Under the pieces are notes generated by a model that had not been told where the DNA came from, did not search any database, and saw only the letters and a list, made by a program, of their open reading frames with translations. The translations under genes and the position numbers were made by a program. Shown one piece after another: positions 61,375 to 64,000 of a stretch of DNA of 64,000 bases (the first letter of the stretch is position 1; each line of letters begins with the position of its first letter). This stretch comes from UBA10329 sp964500205. GTDB taxonomy: Bacteria; Bacteroidota; Bacteroidia; UBA10329. The DNA lies in assembly GCA_964500205.1 (NCBI GenBank), contig CAZCNS010000008.1:120631-184630 (forward strand). The letters are read 5' to 3'.

Positions 61375-63468
61375 TCAGTCCTCAAAGAAAAGGTCTATCA
61401 GTTCATTTATGTCATTCTCGGAATAACGGGAGCGTCCCTCTTGAAATTCCTGAATGATACGATTGATCTCATCAGCCGTCAGGCGACCATCACCATTGTA
61501 GTCAACGTCTTGGTACTTGCGGGCAAGGAAGCGCTGCTGAGGCGTCAGGCCATCCTCCTTACGGTTGGGGAGGATGTTCAGTTTTCCATCCACATAGACG
61601 GCCAAAGTTCCACCGAAGTCAACCACCCGTGCACCCTCCATCTTATCGCGGTACAGTTCAACAAGTTCAAGAATATCCTGAGCGGTGTACACCGAATTGC
61701 CATCCATCAACTCTTCAATGGCACGGAGTACTTCGTCAGAGGAGATGAGACCATCACCATTGAAATCGACCAACAGGAACTTTTCAGGAATGAGTGTCTG
61801 CTTCGGTTTGTCCTTGGTGATGTTTACCGTGGTCGTTTTGCCCACTTCACCGTTATCAACCATCTCACCGTAGATACGATAGGCCACATCGTACACCTCA
61901 TCCACATTGGCTGCGCGTTCGGGTGAACCACTGAATACCTCCTGCATCACGCGGTCCATGAAAGCGCTGGACTCGGAGGGTGTACCAGCATCCTTCGCAA
62001 GGGATATCAGCACCCTTGTCAGCTCCTCACGCTGTTGCGCTGTTATCTCTCCGGAGACTGATACCACGTCTTGTTCTCCAGCATCCTCGCGTTCAACCTT
62101 TGGCGCGTCCTCCGCGGATATTGACTCGGGTCTCTGAGGTGTCTTGCTCTGTGAGTGTTCCACCTTCACCGCAACTGCCTGCTCACTAACTGACGAAACG
62201 GGTACTTCCGCAGGTTTGGCTTCCTCGGTCACTTTGGTCTTTGGAGATGGCCCCGTAGCGACAACCACCGTCTTGCTGCCTCCCTCTGTTGGGGTCGGTA
62301 GGGTCATCACGCCACTCGGGAAAATCACCGGAATCATGGCGCGAGTGGTGCCTACAGAATCGAGATAACGCTCCCACATCATTTCATCTGTAAGGCCGAT
62401 GCCATCAAGATTGGCGATCTTGTCCATGCCAGTGAACTCCTCCTTGTCGCGGTAGTCCGCGATCAGGTCACGGTCGGTATCCACAGGGCAGCCCCTCTCA
62501 TCAACCTCCACACCATCCAAGGTCTGATGGCAGCTATCTTGGAAGTTGGGAACTCCATCACCGTCCTCATCAGCAAGATAAAGGGCCATGAAATCGAACT
62601 CATCGAAATCAGGCCAATTACGCTTCTCAGCTTTCTTGACCTTCACACCGATGGCATAATTCACCTGTAAAGAGGTGTAGAGGAACATGTCATTGGCACC
62701 GTTGCCCTGACGGTCGCCATCCCCACGATGCGTGAAATCATCGATAAGGTCTGTCAGCGTGTAATGGAAAGCAGTGCTTAGACGGGCACTCACCCTACGT
62801 CCCATCTTGAAATCGAGACCTGCACGGAACGGTATAGCGAATGTGAACAGGTCGTACTTCCCGAGACCATCATTGTTCATCTCGCGCAGGTCGGTCTCAT
62901 AATGATAATCGCGCTGAAGCTCCACTGCCAGGTGTGCGGTCTCACTATTCTCTGGTCGATCCATGATCGAACCGTCCGTCCAAAAATGATATAGATTGCC
63001 ATTGGCATCTCTCAGGTCTGTCTTGCTGTCGAAGTGCACAAATGACACGCCTACAGCAACGAACGGCTGCACAACACCGGGCTTCTTCTTGTAGAAATGA
63101 TTGAAATTGTAGCTCACCCCAACCCCTCCAACGAACAGCTCGGAGCGGAAATTGCGGTTCCGCAGCGGATCGCGGCTACGTTCGTTGACCGTGATGTCGC
63201 CATAAACAACATTCAATTCGAGGTCAAAATGTTTCGAGAAATTGGCAGATGCGAAGAACTCATAACCCCAACTGCTGGTGAAAGGATGGAACAGGTTGTT
63301 GTCGCGGACATCACCGAGATAAGTAAAAAACCCAGTGCCAAGGCCGATCTTGGGGGCGAACACCGCATCATCTCCACGGTTGTCGATGAACTGCGAGTAG
63401 TCGCTCTGCGCTGATGCGGAGGCGAACGCGAAAGTCAAGTAGAGCGCTGAAAGTAACCTTCTTACCAT
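61375..63468 (-). CDS. Outer-membrane barrel protein with TSP3 repeats and EF-hand tail
   Basis: 697 aa. Signal peptide SALYLTFAFASASAQ. Beta-barrel of about 280 residues (KIGLGTGFFTYLGDVRDN, FVGGVGVSYNFNHF), then a TSP3 pair (DEDGDGVPNFQDSCHQ; DTDRDLIADYRDKEE). A low-complexity linker rich in Glu, Pro, Thr and Ser follows. The C-terminus carries EF-hand-like calcium loops (DFNGDGLISSDEVLRAI; DYNGDGRLTADEINRII). It shares architecture with the 614-aa paralogue, but the SPOR segments are replaced by EF-hands. Likely calcium-responsive envelope protein. Confidence 0.88.
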   Translation of the reverse strand: MVRRLLSALYLTFAFASASAQSDYSQFIDNRGDDAVFAPKIGLGTGFFTYLGDVRDNNLFHPFTSSWGYEFFASANFSKHFDLELNVVYGDITVNERSRDPLRNRNFRSELFVGGVGVSYNFNHFYKKKPGVVQPFVAVGVSFVHFDSKTDLRDANGNLYHFWTDGSIMDRPENSETAHLAVELQRDYHYETDLREMNNDGLGKYDLFTFAIPFRAGLDFKMGRRVSARLSTAFHYTLTDLIDDFTHRGDGDRQGNGANDMFLYTSLQVNYAIGVKVKKAEKRNWPDFDEFDFMALYLADEDGDGVPNFQDSCHQTLDGVEVDERGCPVDTDRDLIADYRDKEEFTGMDKIANLDGIGLTDEMMWERYLDSVGTTRAMIPVIFPSGVMTLPTPTEGGSKTVVVATGPSPKTKVTEEAKPAEVPVSSVSEQAVAVKVEHSQSKTPQRPESISAEDAPKVEREDAGEQDVVSVSGEITAQQREELTRVLISLAKDAGTPSESSAFMDRVMQEVFSGSPERAANVDEVYDVAYRIYGEMVDNGEVGKTTTVNITKDKPKQTLIPEKFLLVDFNGDGLISSDEVLRAIEELMDGNSVYTAQDILELVELYRDKMEGARVVDFGGTLAVYVDGKLNILPNRKEDGLTPQQRFLARKYQDVDYNGDGRLTADEINRIIQEFQEGRSRYSENDINELIDLFFED

Positions 63469-63561
63469 GGGCCTTCGCTGCTGTGGCTTAGGCGGCTAAA
63501 ATAGACAATCTGACCTCGTTACAACAGAAGGTTACAGAAATGCAAAATCAGACACTCCCGC

Positions 63562-64000
63562 CTAATCCTGATCGAAATAAAAGTCGATGAGATTCTGGAT
63601 ATCCTCCACCGTGAATTCAGCATCTCCATCAAAAAGTCTATCAATGCAATGCAGCACCTCTTCTGCAGAAATGTAGCCGTTCTTATCGAGGTCGGCCCAG
63701 TGGAAATCCCCTGAAGATAATTTGGGTTCAGAGTCCTCAAAATCTGCTTCGCTCAAACTTTCGGAGGTCGGTCTCCTGCGTTCCTCCGATGGTCCGGTCG
63801 GTTGCTTTGCTGTTGGTTTCTCAGCAGACTGTGCCGTATCCGGCTGTTGCAACTCCTCTACAACCGCTGCGGCAACGATAGCGGACTCTGTGGTCTTTGC
63901 CACTGCCACACCCGCACCCATTGGTTCACCATTTTCATCCACCAGCTCCGCAACGGGAACTCCGCCCACCGCCATACCGAGCTGGGAGACATCGCCCACC
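63562..64000 (-). CDS. C-terminal part of an EF-hand protein (truncated by window edge)
   Basis: About 145 residues visible, no true start in the window. A low-complexity Glu/Ala/Pro/Thr region is followed by an EF-hand (DLDKNGYISAEEVLHCIDR) and the helix EFTVEDIQNLIDFYF. The tail matches the last repeat of the 697-aa neighbour (YSENDINELIDLFF), so this is probably a third member of the barrel/EF-hand family. Confidence 0.7.
   Translation of the reverse strand, partial: VGDVSQLGMAVGGVPVAELVDENGEPMGAGVAVAKTTESAIVAAAVVEELQQPDTAQSAEKPTAKQPTGPSEERRRPTSESLSEADFEDSEPKLSSGDFHWADLDKNGYISAEEVLHCIDRLFDGDAEFTVEDIQNLIDFYFDQD

Noticed and set aside
1..64000. Search by eye for tRNA, rRNA, riboswitch or replication-origin signals
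   Set aside because: No cloverleaf, rRNA-like or riboswitch core was recognised; absence is only by inspection, not by covariance search.

Overview
The window looks like a chromosomal contig from a marine or environmental Bacteroidota bacterium, most likely a Flavobacteriales or Cryomorphaceae-like lineage. Evidence: many secreted proteins carry type IX secretion (T9SS) C-terminal sorting domains of both the short type A kind and the gliding-associated type B kind. Rho has the large disordered N-terminal insert typical of the phylum, and several genes are preceded by the Bacteroidota -7 box TAnnTTTG. Shine-Dalgarno sites are mostly absent and many neighbouring genes overlap by 4 bp. GC content is moderate to high, with a few clearly AT-rich islands (about 31.4-32.3 kb and 54.2-55.5 kb). 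No rRNA, tRNA or CRISPR was seen.

Layout. 0-12.6 kb: a partial gene; an AAA+ ATPase preceded by twin palindromes; trhO and pyrG (convergent); a PorV-like outer-membrane protein followed by a ComEA-type HhH/beta-barrel protein; proline dehydrogenase; a YhiN-type flavoprotein; and an SBBP-repeat T9SS protein. 12.6-20.8 kb: two giant tandem PKD-repeat surface proteins with type B sorting domains. 20.8-24.7 kb: a RelE/ParE-like toxin with a putative antitoxin, a phosphohexomutase and an orphan 498-aa protein. 24.8-38.3 kb: a secreted-protein island. It has a decayed T9SS tail, three tandem near-identical 477/478-aa T9SS proteins, a 55-aa secreted peptide, and two copies of a two-gene module (small T9SS protein plus S8 protease with beta-helix). 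One module is truncated and the other is frameshifted. 38.3-38.9 kb: a 42-bp tandem repeat interrupted by a 100-N assembly gap.

38.9-53.5 kb is mainly housekeeping: guaB, a two-domain parvulin, a second periplasmic lipoprotein, comB, rho, a TPR/PD40 protein, a 2-oxoacid dehydrogenase E2, a TPR operon, a secreted beta-helix protein, a hotdog-fold protein and a YfcE-like phosphodiesterase. 53.5-57.4 kb is accessory: a 21-bp-periodic degenerate repeat, then two AT-rich small genes, the second bracketed by two related structured elements that look like cassette boundaries. After these come a GldN-like lipoprotein overlapping an alpha/beta-hydrolase lipoprotein, and a 227-bp MITE-like element. 57.4-59.4 kb: an SDR protein lacking the catalytic tyrosine, next to a photolyase. 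59.5-64 kb: two paralogous outer-membrane barrel proteins with thrombospondin type 3 calcium repeats plus SPOR or EF-hand tails, and the end of a third EF-hand protein.

The candidates most likely to be new biology are: (i) the duplicated T9SS protease module with its partner protein; (ii) the cassette-like AT-rich genes between inverted-repeat elements; (iii) the HhH/outer-membrane-barrel fusion as a possible DNA-handling surface protein; and (iv) the twin palindromes at the AAA+ ATPase start codon.
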